Below the pieces are notes generated by a model. That model was given only the letters and a program-made list of their open reading frames with translations, was not told the origin of the DNA and did not search any database. 64,000 nucleotides of DNA from assembly GCF_024006985.1 (NCBI RefSeq), contig NZ_JAMXIB010000012.1, positions 1 through 64,000 of the forward strand. Reading direction: 5' to 3'. Origin of the DNA: Robiginitalea marina (GTDB lineage Bacteria; Bacteroidota; Bacteroidia; Flavobacteriales; Flavobacteriaceae). Shown here piece by piece: positions 1 through 8,338 of the stretch (positions are counted from its first letter, which is position 1; every line of letters starts with the position of its first letter). A program made the translations under genes and the position numbers.

Positions 1-126
1 GGGTGCCAAAACCTACCGCCGCTGGAGATTTCTTCAATTGAACTCCAGGAGATACCTCCCCCTCCCGATTGCCATCGGTCGGGGTCGGTGTTCCTTTGGC
101 CCCCCAGGTGAAAATGCCAAAACCAC
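1..126. other. Left-edge DNA without a recognisable gene
   Basis: No convincing coding frame or RNA gene is seen here. A short imperfect direct repeat (TGCCAAAACC followed by a GC-rich ACCGCCG-like stretch) occurs at about 4-22 and again at about 114-132; the second copy runs into the terminator at 127-153, so the first could be a degraded copy of the same 3' end. A short open frame over 38-310 crosses the terminators and the tRNA and is not a gene. Confidence 0.5.
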
Positions 127-153
127 CCGCCGCCTTCAGCGGCGGTGTTTTTT
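127..153 (+). terminator. Rho-independent terminator
   Basis: A perfect 7-bp stem CCGCCGC (127-133) / GCGGCGG (139-145) with loop CTTCA is followed by TGTTTTTT. It must end a plus-strand transcript that starts left of the window, because no plus-strand gene precedes it here. Confidence 0.75.
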
Positions 154-202
154 GTTCCCCTTCCGCTTACGAAAGCGAGCTTTCGCCGCGTCCGGGAAAC
201 AA

Positions 203-232
203 AAAACCCGCCCTCATTCGAGGGCGGGTTTT
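203..232 (-). terminator. Terminator of the tRNA-Phe transcript (bidirectional)
   Basis: A 13-bp perfect inverted repeat (stem AAAACCCGCCCTC, loop ATTC) lies 12 bases beyond the 3' end of the tRNA-Phe gene. Read on the minus strand it is followed by TTTTTTGTTT, as expected for intrinsic termination; it would also work on the plus strand. Confidence 0.85.
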
Positions 233-243
233 GGCGCTTTAAG

Positions 244-316
<73 letters not shown>

Positions 317-357
317 AGAAAGTGAATTTCTAGTTGATACCATTGAACTTTGGTCAG

Positions 358-424
358 CCAGGGACACACGCCCCGATAGCTATCGGGGTTCAGTCCGTTG
401 CTCTACCAACTGAGCTAAGGTACC
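358..424 (-). pseudogene. Broken tRNA-Phe copy with an 18-bp palindrome in the anticodon loop
   Basis: On the minus strand the first half is identical to the functional tRNA-Phe: bases 389-426 match 281-318 exactly over 38 nt, through the anticodon GAA. The four bases AATC that should follow are replaced by the palindrome CCCCGATAGCTATCGGGG (371-388). The match then resumes exactly for 13 nt (358-370 against 264-276), after which the T arm and 3' acceptor strand are missing. It cannot form a normal tRNA. It is probably the remnant of a tandem duplication hit by a small palindromic repeat; it lies upstream of the intact gene and downstream of the shared promoter, so it is probably transcribed as a leader. 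Confidence 0.85.
371..388. repeat. 18-bp perfect palindrome CCCCGATAGCTATCGGGG
   Basis: This is a perfect inverted repeat that can fold into a 7-bp stem with an AGCT loop. It sits precisely inside the anticodon loop of the broken tRNA-Phe copy. I noticed no second copy in this window. From memory similar GATAGCTATC-centred palindromes are frequent between genes in flavobacterial genomes, so it may be a dispersed small repeat; that is recollection, not something shown here. Confidence 0.75.
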
Positions 425-477
425 AGGGGTTTTAAGAACGTTTCCCTTTGGGGCGGAGATGCTTTTCAAAGGGGTGG

Positions 478-508
478 CAAATATACTTTCAAATTTAAGA
501 ACAACCAA
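478..508 (-). promoter_or_regulatory. Flavobacterial promoter for the tRNA-Phe unit
   Basis: The minus strand has a perfect -7 element TATATTTG (485-478) with TTG at 508-506, spacing 20, matching the Bacteroidota consensus TTG-N17-23-TAnnTTTG. Transcription would start near 471, about 47 nt before the broken tRNA copy. Confidence 0.6.
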
Positions 509-560
509 CAATTTCTGAAAAAAAGGGGGTGGTTTTTTCCCAGTTTCCGATCTTTGTGGT

Positions 561-1289
561 ATGAATCTCGTGATCGACGCAGGGAATACCCAAATCAAGT
601 TTGCCGTTTTCCGGCGAAACCGCCTGTTGCACGTGGAATCGAGCCTGGAAGCGGGCTTTGCCGACCACATCAAGGCCGTGTTCCAGCAGTACCCCGGAAT
701 CAGTACGGCCATTATCTCGTCGGTGAGCAAACTAGATGCGCGGGCGGCCGACGTAGTGTCGGTGTTTTGCAAGACCTATGTGCTCTCGCCCCGCAGCAAA
801 ATCCCCTTTAAGAACTCCTACGCCACCCCCCAGACCCTCGGGCCCGACCGGCTGGCCCTGGCCACGGCGGCCTTTTACCATAACCCCAAGGGGAATACCC
901 TGGTCATCGATGCGGGCACCTGCATCACCTACGATATGGTGAACGACCGCGGGGAGTACCTGGGGGGCGCCATTTCCCCGGGCCTCTACATGCGCTACAA
1001 CGCCCTCCACGAATTTACCGACCGCCTCCCCCTGCTCACCCCCGAAAACATCCTCGATTTTATCGGCAATGCCACCGAAAGCAGTATCCACAGCGGGGTG
1101 GTCAACGGCATTACCCTGGAAATAGACGGGGTCATCGACCAATATAAATCGAGGTTTCCCGATTTAACAGTTATTTTAACGGGGGGGGACGCCCAATTTT
1201 TGTCCAGGCGGTTAAAAAATAGCATATTTGCCCATTCCAATTTTCTCCTGGAGGGCTTGAACCAGCTGCTGGAATACAACAAAAGCTAG
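561..1289 (+). CDS. coaX: Type III pantothenate kinase
   Basis: It phosphorylates pantothenate with ATP, the first step of coenzyme A synthesis, in the cytoplasm. The 242-residue length is typical of CoaX. Visible motifs are the N-terminal phosphate-binding DAGNT at residues 6-10, GPDR at 94-97, DAGTCITYD at 117-125, GGAISPG at 135-141 and an ILTGGDA segment near the C-terminus, together the ASKHA-fold signature of the type III family and not of CoaA. The ATG at 561 is chosen because the conserved hydrophobic strand with DAGNT starts at once; there is no Shine-Dalgarno sequence. It is the first gene of an operon whose next gene starts at the base after its stop codon. Confidence 0.96.
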   Translation: MNLVIDAGNTQIKFAVFRRNRLLHVESSLEAGFADHIKAVFQQYPGISTAIISSVSKLDARAADVVSVFCKTYVLSPRSKIPFKNSYATPQTLGPDRLALATAAFYHNPKGNTLVIDAGTCITYDMVNDRGEYLGGAISPGLYMRYNALHEFTDRLPLLTPENILDFIGNATESSIHSGVVNGITLEIDGVIDQYKSRFPDLTVILTGGDAQFLSRRLKNSIFAHSNFLLEGLNQLLEYNKS

Positions 1290-2555
1290 ATGGTAAAAAA
1301 ACTTATTGCCGCAATCCTTTGTTTTGCAACCTATGGGGTTTCGGCCCAAAACGGCACGGTATCGCCCTACTCTTTTTTCGGCATCGGAGACCTGAAATCG
1401 GTCCGCACGGTAGACAACCAGATGATGGGCGGGCTGGGCATCTATACCGACAGCATCCACATCCACCTGAACAACCCGGCTTCCCTCGGGAAATTGGGGT
1501 TAACCGCCTATTCCGCTGCCTTTTCCCATAAAGAACTGCGCCTTGAGACCTTTACCGAGGAGCAGAACAGTTCGGTTTCGAACCTGGAATACCTCGCCGT
1601 GGCCCTGCCGATAAAATCGCAGCAGGCAGCCATCGGGTTCGGCCTGAAACCCTTCAGTTCCATTGGGTACAGCCTGGTGAATGAAACCACGGACAGCCAG
1701 GGAAGCCTGGTGACCAGTGAGTTCAACGGACGGGGAGGGCTGAACCAGGTATACCTTTCCGCCGGGTTCCGGGTGCTCCCCGACCTGCATGTGGGGGCAA
1801 CGGTCAATTATTTTTTCGGGAACCTGGAAACTGCCCGGCTGCAGCTTGTAGAGGACGTGGTCTTTGGCACCCAGGACCTGCGGCAGTCGGAGGTAAGCGG
1901 TTTTGACTTCAATTACGGCCTTACCTATACCCCGAGTTTCGGGAAGCATACCCTGTTCACCTCATTACGGGTCAACACCCGGGGAAACCTCGTTTCCAAA
2001 AACAACCAGCAAATCGGCTCCGTGGTGGCCAGTACCCTGAGGCCCATTGAAGTAATTGAGGTCGACCTCGACCGTCTGAACCTGCGCAATACCGAAATCA
2101 AGATCCCGACGACTACCAGCATCGGGCTGGGATATGGCCAGGATAAACGTTGGTTCGTAGGGGCCGAATACAGCTTCCAGAAATACAGCGACTTTGTAAA
2201 TACCTTCCTGGAGCAGGACAATACGGAATACGAAGATGCCAGCAGTTACGCCCTTGGGGGGTTCTTTATACCGGATTACAACTCTTTTGATTCCTTTTTC
2301 AACAGGGTGGTTTACCGGGCGGGCGTTCGTCTGGATAATACGGGTTTAGTCGTAAATGACAAGCCCCTGGAGAACTTTGGCATAACCTTTGGACTGGGTT
2401 TGCCTATAAGCGCCGATTTTTCGAACCTGAACATCGGGTTTGAGCTTGGCCGCAGGGGAACCACCATGAATGACCTGGTGCGGGAGAGTTACTTTAAGGT
2501 GAGTGTCGGACTTGCGTTCAACGCCCGCTGGTTCCTCAAAAGACAGATTAATTAA
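1290..2555 (+). CDS. Putative outer-membrane beta-barrel protein
   Basis: A 421-residue exported protein: residues 1-19 form a classic signal peptide ending in VSAQ, and the rest is built of alternating amphipathic strands rich in G, Y, F and N, with repeated turns such as GYGQDKRWFVGAEYSF. It looks like the FadL/OmpP1-type barrels that Bacteroidota often place beside coaX and lptC, and it ends in a strand with the aromatic residues WFLKRQ near the terminus. Its ATG follows the coaX stop directly, so the two are probably translationally coupled. Barrel architecture is inferred from composition; the substrate is unknown, and a structural or assembly role cannot be excluded. Confidence 0.6.
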   Translation: MVKKLIAAILCFATYGVSAQNGTVSPYSFFGIGDLKSVRTVDNQMMGGLGIYTDSIHIHLNNPASLGKLGLTAYSAAFSHKELRLETFTEEQNSSVSNLEYLAVALPIKSQQAAIGFGLKPFSSIGYSLVNETTDSQGSLVTSEFNGRGGLNQVYLSAGFRVLPDLHVGATVNYFFGNLETARLQLVEDVVFGTQDLRQSEVSGFDFNYGLTYTPSFGKHTLFTSLRVNTRGNLVSKNNQQIGSVVASTLRPIEVIEVDLDRLNLRNTEIKIPTTTSIGLGYGQDKRWFVGAEYSFQKYSDFVNTFLEQDNTEYEDASSYALGGFFIPDYNSFDSFFNRVVYRAGVRLDNTGLVVNDKPLENFGITFGLGLPISADFSNLNIGFELGRRGTTMNDLVRESYFKVSVGLAFNARWFLKRQIN

Positions 2556-2583
2556 AAAAAATTAGTACATTGACCACCCTTAA

Positions 2584-3966
2584 ATGAACGTTAAGATGAA
2601 AAAGGAATTTTACTTGATGTTGGTTGCGGTTTTGGGACTATCCGCATCGGTTTTTGGCCAGGCAGATAACCCGGAATGCATGACCAATCTTTCCATCTAC
2701 GCCGAACACGCCAAGGTAAAGAACTACGAAGCTGCCTATGCCCCGTGGAAAATGGTTTACGAGACCTGCCCGGGCATCAACAAGGCGAATTTTTCCCTTG
2801 GGGAAAAAATCCTGCAGCATAAGATCGATAATTCCTCCGGGGCTGAAAAAGAGGGGTTTATCAAAGACCTGCTGACCCTGCACGACAAAAGCAAGGAATA
2901 TTTCCCAAAGAATTACACCAGCGCCGGGATAGCCAGTGACAAGGCTTCCATTTTGTACGATAACAAAATGGCCGACGACGAGCAGCTTTTCAATATGTTG
3001 TCCAAAGCGTTCCGGGAAGACCGGGCCAATTTCGACAACCCCAAGGCGCTCTACCTGTATTTCTCATCCCTGGTCAACCTCCACGAGGCCGGTAAGAAGG
3101 ACCTGCAGGAAGTCTTTGACGCCTACGACGACGTAACGGAAAAAATCGAAGAGGAGAACGAAAAATACCTGCAGCAGATCAATAAGCTGTTGCCCAAGGA
3201 AGAGGCAGGGACTTTGTCCAGCAAGGAAAAAAGCCAGCTTAGGGCGTACAACAGTTATTCTGAAAACTACGGGAAGATATCATCGAGCATCGATTCCAAG
3301 CTGGGGGCCCTTGCCGATTGCGACAACCTGATCCCGCTGTACGAGAAGACCTTCGAGGAAAAGAAGGGCGATATCGTTTGGGTAAAACGGGCGGTGGGCC
3401 GCATGTTCGCCAAGGAATGTACCGACTCCCCCCTGTTCCGGAAGCTTTTCGAGGCCCAGATGGCCCTGGAGCCTTCTGCAAGCGCCTACCTCTATGGGGG
3501 TAGCCTTAAAGTAAAAGATGGGGATACCCGCGGCGCCCTGGCGGATTTTGACAAGGCGGCGGAGCTGGAAACCGATGCCCGGAAAAAATCGGACATCCTG
3601 TACAAGTCGGCCACCGTGGCCCGTAAATTCAGCAAGTCCCAGGCCAGGACTTATGCCAATAAAGCCATCAGCGCCAATTCCTCCAACGGAAAAGCCTATT
3701 TGCTGATCGCCTCCCTGTATGCGAGCAGCGCCAACGAGTGTGGGGAGACCCCTTTTGAGAAACGTTCGGTATACTGGCTGGCGGCAGACATGGCCCGGAA
3801 GGCCGGCAGGGTAGACCCCTCCCTTTCTTCCACCGCCGGGCAGGCCGCGGCAAGCTACAGCGCCAAAGCCCCTTCCAAAACCGATATTTTCAATTCCGGG
3901 ATGGCCGGCAAGACCATTTCCCTGAGTTGCTGGATCGGGGGCAGCGTGACCGTTCCTAACCTGTAG
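2584..3966 (+). CDS. Exported tetratricopeptide-repeat protein
   Basis: A 460-residue protein with a signal peptide ending near SVFGQ (about residue 26) followed by mainly helical sequence. Helix pairs recognisable as TPR-like lie at roughly residues 35-70 and 300-390 (for example the segment with GDTRGALADFDKAAELE). The middle (about 165-225) is highly charged and may be coiled coil. ATG at 2596 (MKKEFYL) is an equally good start and gives a cleaner signal peptide. It lies 28 bp after the outer-membrane protein gene and 2 bp before lptC, so a periplasmic scaffold role in envelope biogenesis is a reasonable inference; no specific function is recognised. Confidence 0.7.
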   Translation: MNVKMKKEFYLMLVAVLGLSASVFGQADNPECMTNLSIYAEHAKVKNYEAAYAPWKMVYETCPGINKANFSLGEKILQHKIDNSSGAEKEGFIKDLLTLHDKSKEYFPKNYTSAGIASDKASILYDNKMADDEQLFNMLSKAFREDRANFDNPKALYLYFSSLVNLHEAGKKDLQEVFDAYDDVTEKIEEENEKYLQQINKLLPKEEAGTLSSKEKSQLRAYNSYSENYGKISSSIDSKLGALADCDNLIPLYEKTFEEKKGDIVWVKRAVGRMFAKECTDSPLFRKLFEAQMALEPSASAYLYGGSLKVKDGDTRGALADFDKAAELETDARKKSDILYKSATVARKFSKSQARTYANKAISANSSNGKAYLLIASLYASSANECGETPFEKRSVYWLAADMARKAGRVDPSLSSTAGQAAASYSAKAPSKTDIFNSGMAGKTISLSCWIGGSVTVPNL

Positions 3967-3968
3967 GG

Positions 3969-4571
3969 ATGGGAAGGCAAATAAAACGTATTGCAGGCAT
4001 TGCCATGGTTTCCACTGTGGCAATGTTTTTTTTGGGGTGTGCCGACAACTACCAGCGGGTAGGGGAGGAGAAGCCGGCCCGGGTGTATCCGCAGGGGGTA
4101 GCCGAGCACTTCACCCTAACTTATACAGAGACCAAAGAGGAGTTGCAGTCTCAGGGCAGCAGCGACTCGCGCATCGTGGCCATCCTGAAAAGCGACCGCA
4201 GCGAGGATTACGAGAACCTCGAATTCCCTTACCGGACCTTCCCCAACGGCCTGCTGGTGGAACACTTCGATGAGCAGGGCCAAAAAAGCACCATTAGGGC
4301 CGATTATGCCATTATTTATACCCGTACCAATATCGTGGACCTGCAGGGCAATGTAGTCCTCGAAACCCACGACGGGAAACGGCTGGAGACCACCCAACTG
4401 TATTGGGACCGCAGCAATGAATGGATCTTTACCCAGCAGCGGTTTACCTTTTCGAACCCGGAAGAAGGTACGGTGCTCAATGGGCAGGGCATGGATTTTA
4501 ACCGGGATTTTAGTTATTTTATAGCACATAAAACAGGGGGCGAAATGCTCCTGAAGGAAGAAGAATCATGA
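3969..4571 (+). CDS. lptC: LPS export ABC transporter periplasmic protein LptC
   Basis: LptC receives lipopolysaccharide from the LptBFG transporter and passes it to the LptA bridge in the periplasm. This 200-residue protein has the family's YrbK-type beta-jellyroll features: the AIIYTRTNIVDLQGNVVLE stretch near residues 115-133 and the following DGKRLETTQLYWD segment are characteristic. The N-terminus has a hydrophobic segment ending in FLGC (Cys24), a plausible lipobox, so the protein is probably a lipoprotein, as in many Bacteroidota, instead of being anchored by a transmembrane helix. Its stop codon overlaps the start of the next small gene by 4 bp. Confidence 0.88.
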   Translation: MGRQIKRIAGIAMVSTVAMFFLGCADNYQRVGEEKPARVYPQGVAEHFTLTYTETKEELQSQGSSDSRIVAILKSDRSEDYENLEFPYRTFPNGLLVEHFDEQGQKSTIRADYAIIYTRTNIVDLQGNVVLETHDGKRLETTQLYWDRSNEWIFTQQRFTFSNPEEGTVLNGQGMDFNRDFSYFIAHKTGGEMLLKEEES

Positions 4572-4771
4572 TAAAAATCCTCAGATACACCGAATACCTT
4601 TATCTGGCTGTTGCCCTGATTTCCCTTTATAAAATCGGCGAACTGTGGGAGGCCGACCGCGACCAGGCCTATGTTTTTGTCTTTTTTGCGGTGGTTTCCA
4701 TAGCCATGTTCTTTTTCAGGAGGAACTATCGGAAGCGCTTTGAAAAACGCAGGGAATCCGAAAAAAGTTAA
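4568..4771 (+). CDS. Small two-helix membrane protein
   Basis: A 67-residue protein overlapping the lptC stop by 4 bp (ATGA arrangement), which supports real translation. Two hydrophobic segments are visible, about residues 9-24 (LYLAVALISLYKIGEL) and 36-53 (YVFVFFAVVSIAMFFF), followed by a very basic tail. No family function is recognised. Its fixed position between lptC and the CBS-domain transporter suggests an accessory role in the envelope, but that is inference from neighbourhood only. Confidence 0.75.
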   Translation: MIKILRYTEYLYLAVALISLYKIGELWEADRDQAYVFVFFAVVSIAMFFFRRNYRKRFEKRRESEKS

Positions 4772-4783
4772 GTCGAGCCCCTC

Positions 4784-6061
4784 ATGGCCATCATCGTTCT
4801 TTGCCTGCTGCTTTCGGCTTTTTTCTCGGGGATGGAAATCGCGTATGTTTCCGCCAACCGCATCCATATCGAAATCGAGAAAAAACAGGAGGGCCTGCTG
4901 GCCCGGGTGCTGGGAAAACTGACGGAAAGCCCGTCAAAGTTTATCGCCACCATGCTGATCGGCAACAATATTGCCCTGGTGGTGTACGGCCTCTATATGG
5001 GAGAATTGCTCATGGGATGGTTCCTGCGGATATTGCCCGTGGATAGCATCCTGCTGACCGCGTTGCTGACCGATTTCAGCCTCCTGACCCAGACCCTGAT
5101 CTCCACGCTCATCATCCTGCTTACCGCCGAGTTCCTGCCCAAGGTGCTCTTCCAGATTTATGCCAACACCCTGCTTAAGGCCCTGGCCATCCCTGCCTAC
5201 CTGTTCTACCTCCTGTTCTGGCCCCTTTCCGAATTCGTCATATTTGTTTCCGACGGCATCCTTAAGGCGTTTTTCAGGACCCGTGGCGACCAGGTGCAAC
5301 TGGCCTTTACCAAACTGGAACTGGGCGATTACATTACCGAACAAATGGAGACGGTGGAAGAGCGTGATGAGGTGGATTCGGAAATCCAGATCTTCCAGAA
5401 TGCCCTCGAATTTTCGGAAGTCAAGGCCCGGGAGGTCATGGTACCCCGAACGGAAATCACTGCGGTGGAGTTGCACGAAACCCCGAAGAACCTCACCCGC
5501 CTCTTCACGGAAACCGGCTATTCGAAGATTTTGGTCTACAAGGATACCATAGACAACATCATCGGCTATGTGCATTCCTACGAATTGTTCAAAAAGCCCA
5601 ATACCATCAAGAGCATCCTGCTGCCGGTGGAATTCGTGCCGGAAACCATGCTGATCCAGAACATCCTGAACGTCCTGACCAAAAAGCGCAAGAGCATGGC
5701 GGTGGTCCTGGATGAATACGGGGGCACCTCCGGTATCCTCACCGTGGAGGACATTATCGAGGAGTTGTTCGGGGAAATCGAGGACGAACACGACACGGTC
5801 GACCTGTGCGAGGAGCAGCTTTCCGAATTTGCCTATAAATTCTCTGCCCGCCTCGAGGTGGACTACCTCAATGAGACCTACCGCCTCGACCTTCCGGAAA
5901 GCGATGAATACGGCACCCTGGGGGGGATGATCGTTAACGGAACCGGGGAGATCCCGAAAAAAGACAGCCAGATCCGCATTGGCAGGTTCCTTTTCCGCAT
6001 CCTGGAAGTGTCCAATACGAAGATCGACCTGGTTACCCTCGAAGTACTCGAATCCGAATAG
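4784..6061 (+). CDS. HlyC/CorC (CNNM) family transporter with CBS domains
   Basis: A 425-residue membrane protein of the hemolysin-C/CorC class, thought to act in divalent cation (magnesium or cobalt) efflux. The N-terminal DUF21 region (about residues 1-190) holds several transmembrane segments and opens with LLLSAFFSGMEIAYVSANR, typical of the family. A CBS pair occupies about 210-335, with the REVMVPRTEI and VVLDEYGGTSGILTVEDI signatures, and a CorC/HlyC C-terminal domain follows (about 345-425, with YGTLGGMI). It lies 12 bp after the small membrane protein gene and belongs to the coaX-lptC operon. The name hemolysin in databases is historical. Confidence 0.9.
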   Translation: MAIIVLCLLLSAFFSGMEIAYVSANRIHIEIEKKQEGLLARVLGKLTESPSKFIATMLIGNNIALVVYGLYMGELLMGWFLRILPVDSILLTALLTDFSLLTQTLISTLIILLTAEFLPKVLFQIYANTLLKALAIPAYLFYLLFWPLSEFVIFVSDGILKAFFRTRGDQVQLAFTKLELGDYITEQMETVEERDEVDSEIQIFQNALEFSEVKAREVMVPRTEITAVELHETPKNLTRLFTETGYSKILVYKDTIDNIIGYVHSYELFKKPNTIKSILLPVEFVPETMLIQNILNVLTKKRKSMAVVLDEYGGTSGILTVEDIIEELFGEIEDEHDTVDLCEEQLSEFAYKFSARLEVDYLNETYRLDLPESDEYGTLGGMIVNGTGEIPKKDSQIRIGRFLFRILEVSNTKIDLVTLEVLESE

Positions 6062-6150
6062 GTTCCCGTCCGCTTCCCAACCCCCCTGTTTTTCCTTTTA
6101 TTATTGGGGAGAAAGTGGTATTTTCGCCCACTGATTTAAAGACCGGTAAC

Positions 6151-8271
6151 ATGGCAATTTTAGAAAAGATTCGAAAGCGTACCACCGTCATGATCCTGAT
6201 CATCGGACTGGCGCTTTTTGCATTTGTGATTTCCGATGTGCTTACCCGTGGCGGGTTTGGCGACCCGAAGGTGGGGACCACCGTGGGGGAAGTGAATGGG
6301 GAATCCATATCCCTGGAGGAATTCCGCAGGAAGATGGAAATCGCTTCCAGCCAGTTTGGCAACCAGGCCAGTTCCACCCAGATTGTGAATTCGGTCTGGA
6401 ACCAGGAGGTGCGGACAGCCCTGCTCAACCAGCAGTTTGAAGGCCTCGGGCTCGATATCGGGCCGGACCAGATCATCGAGGTGATCCGCAATAACCCGAG
6501 CTATACCCAGAACCCCCAGTTTCAGGATGAGAACGGCTTTTTTGACGAAACGGCCTTCCTGAACTTCCTCGCAGAATTGAAGGTGAACGCCCCCCAGCAG
6601 TATAACCTCTGGCTGGAAACCGAAAAAGGGTTGGTGCAGTCGGCCAGGGAACAAAGTTATTTTAACCTGATCCGGGCGGGGCTCGGGGCTACCCTGCAGG
6701 AAGGGGAGCTCGAATACCACCTGGCCAATGACAAGGTCGATATCCGGTATGTACGCGTGCCTTACAGCAGTATCCCCGACAGCACCATTCAGGTTTCCAA
6801 AGAAGACATTGCCGCATACATCAAGGACCACCCTGAAGAATACAAGCAGGAAGCCGCAAGGGATATCCGCTATGTGTTTTTTGAGGAGAAGGCCTCTGAG
6901 GCCGACCGGGCGGCCATCCGTGAAGGCTTGGAAGGCCTTCTGGGCGACGGCATGGAATTCATGGAGGAACTCGATTCGACCGTGGTAATCCCCGGGTTCC
7001 GCAGCACAACTGATATGGACGCCTTTCTGGACCGCCATTCCGATACCCGGTACGACACCCTGTTCCGCTCCCGCGCGGAACTTCCGGCACAGTTTGCCGA
7101 TACCCTCCTGAACCTTGAAGTAGGCGAAGTATACGGGCCTTACCAGGATGGGGAATACTTCAAAGTTTCCCGGATGATGGGCAAGAAACCCGGGGGATCG
7201 GTGAAGGCAAGCCATATCCTGATTGCCTATCAGGGGGCTGAACGGGCCAACCCGTCGGTTACCCGTACCAAGGAAGAAGCTGAGGCCAGGGCAGGGGAAC
7301 TGCTCGCAGAGGCCCGGGAAGAAGGCGCGGTTTTTGCCGAGCTCGCCCGCGCAAATTCCGATGGTCCCTCCGCCCCGAGGGGAGGGGACCTGGGATACTT
7401 CCAGGAGGGGGTCATGACCGCCAAATTCAACGATTTTGCCTTCCAGAACCCGGTGGGCACCATAGGGCTTGTGGAAACCGAATTCGGGTACCATATTGTA
7501 AAAGTGGACGACAAGCAGGATATCGTCCGCGTGGCGACCCTTACCCGCCTGATCGAACCCTCCGAGGAAACCGTGAATACGCTCTTTACCGAGGCCACCA
7601 CCTTTGAGATGGCCGTGATTGACGATAAAAAGGGTTTTGCCGACAAGGCCGCTGAAAAGGAATATCAGGTGCGCCCGATTAACAAAATCAAAGCCCTTGA
7701 CGAAAACCTTCCTGGCCTGGGGTCCCAGCGCCGCATTGCCCAATGGGCTTTCAATGAAGATACCAAAGTGGGGGATGTTCGCCGCTTTGACCTGAATAAC
7801 GGCTATGCCATTGTACAGCTGACTGCAACCTACAGGGAAGGACCGATGAGTGTGGAGGATGCTTCGGTGCAGGTGTTGCCGATCCTGCGCAAGGAGCGCA
7901 AGGCCGCACAGATCATTGCCGCAAATGAAGGCAAGGGCCTGGAGGAGCTGGCCAGCTCCAACGGGGTGCAGGTTTCCAGTGCCAGTTCGCTGAACGCCAA
8001 GGCACCCACCATTGCCGGGGCCGGAAGGGAGCCCCTGGTGGTCGGAACGGCAGTTACCCTCGATACCGGCGCAGTTTCCGGGCTGATCAAAGGGGAATCC
8101 GGGGTTTTCAAGCTGGAGGTGACCAATAAGGAGGTTGCCCCGAATATGGAAAATTATGCCCCCTATGCGAACAATATCCAGAACAGCCTTGGTGCAAGGG
8201 TTTTGTCAGAGGCATTCAACGCCCTGAAAGAACGGGCAGAAATCGTGGATAACCGGGCCGCCTTCTACTAA
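6151..8271 (+). CDS. PpiD-like periplasmic peptidyl-prolyl isomerase / chaperone
   Basis: A 706-residue membrane-anchored folding factor. The start at ATG 6151 (MAILEKIRKRTTVMIL) is chosen over an in-frame ATG at 6115 because it gives the standard PpiD anchor: a short basic cytoplasmic segment, then one transmembrane helix (about 11-33), with the rest periplasmic. A SurA/PpiD-type N-terminal chaperone domain (about 45-190) is followed by a parvulin PpiC domain at about 350-460, with the VKASHILI, GGDLGYF and FGYHIVKV signatures. The C-terminal part resembles a second, degenerate chaperone segment. It probably assists outer-membrane and secreted proteins. It ends the coaX operon and is followed by a strong bidirectional terminator. 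Confidence 0.88.
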   Translation: MAILEKIRKRTTVMILIIGLALFAFVISDVLTRGGFGDPKVGTTVGEVNGESISLEEFRRKMEIASSQFGNQASSTQIVNSVWNQEVRTALLNQQFEGLGLDIGPDQIIEVIRNNPSYTQNPQFQDENGFFDETAFLNFLAELKVNAPQQYNLWLETEKGLVQSAREQSYFNLIRAGLGATLQEGELEYHLANDKVDIRYVRVPYSSIPDSTIQVSKEDIAAYIKDHPEEYKQEAARDIRYVFFEEKASEADRAAIREGLEGLLGDGMEFMEELDSTVVIPGFRSTTDMDAFLDRHSDTRYDTLFRSRAELPAQFADTLLNLEVGEVYGPYQDGEYFKVSRMMGKKPGGSVKASHILIAYQGAERANPSVTRTKEEAEARAGELLAEAREEGAVFAELARANSDGPSAPRGGDLGYFQEGVMTAKFNDFAFQNPVGTIGLVETEFGYHIVKVDDKQDIVRVATLTRLIEPSEETVNTLFTEATTFEMAVIDDKKGFADKAAEKEYQVRPINKIKALDENLPGLGSQRRIAQWAFNEDTKVGDVRRFDLNNGYAIVQLTATYREGPMSVEDASVQVLPILRKERKAAQIIAANEGKGLEELASSNGVQVSSASSLNAKAPTIAGAGREPLVVGTAVTLDTGAVSGLIKGESGVFKLEVTNKEVAPNMENYAPYANNIQNSLGARVLSEAFNALKERAEIVDNRAAFY

Positions 8272-8298
8272 GTCGCCCAGGTTTCCGTAAGGCTTGTC

Positions 8299-8335
8299 AA
8301 AAGGCCCCTGAGCCATTGAGGTTCAGGGGCCTTTT
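8299..8335. terminator. Bidirectional terminator between convergent genes
   Basis: A perfect 13-bp stem AAAAGGCCCCTGA (8299-8311) / TCAGGGGCCTTTT (8323-8335) lies between the ppiD-like gene (+) and the GHMP kinase gene (-). It has A and T tails on the correct sides for both strands. Confidence 0.88.
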
Positions 8336-8338
8336 GCA

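Noticed and set aside
371-388. Reading the tRNA insertion as a self-splicing intron
   Set aside because: 18 nt is far too short for a group I or II intron, and the 3' quarter of the tRNA is missing, so splicing could not restore a tRNA.
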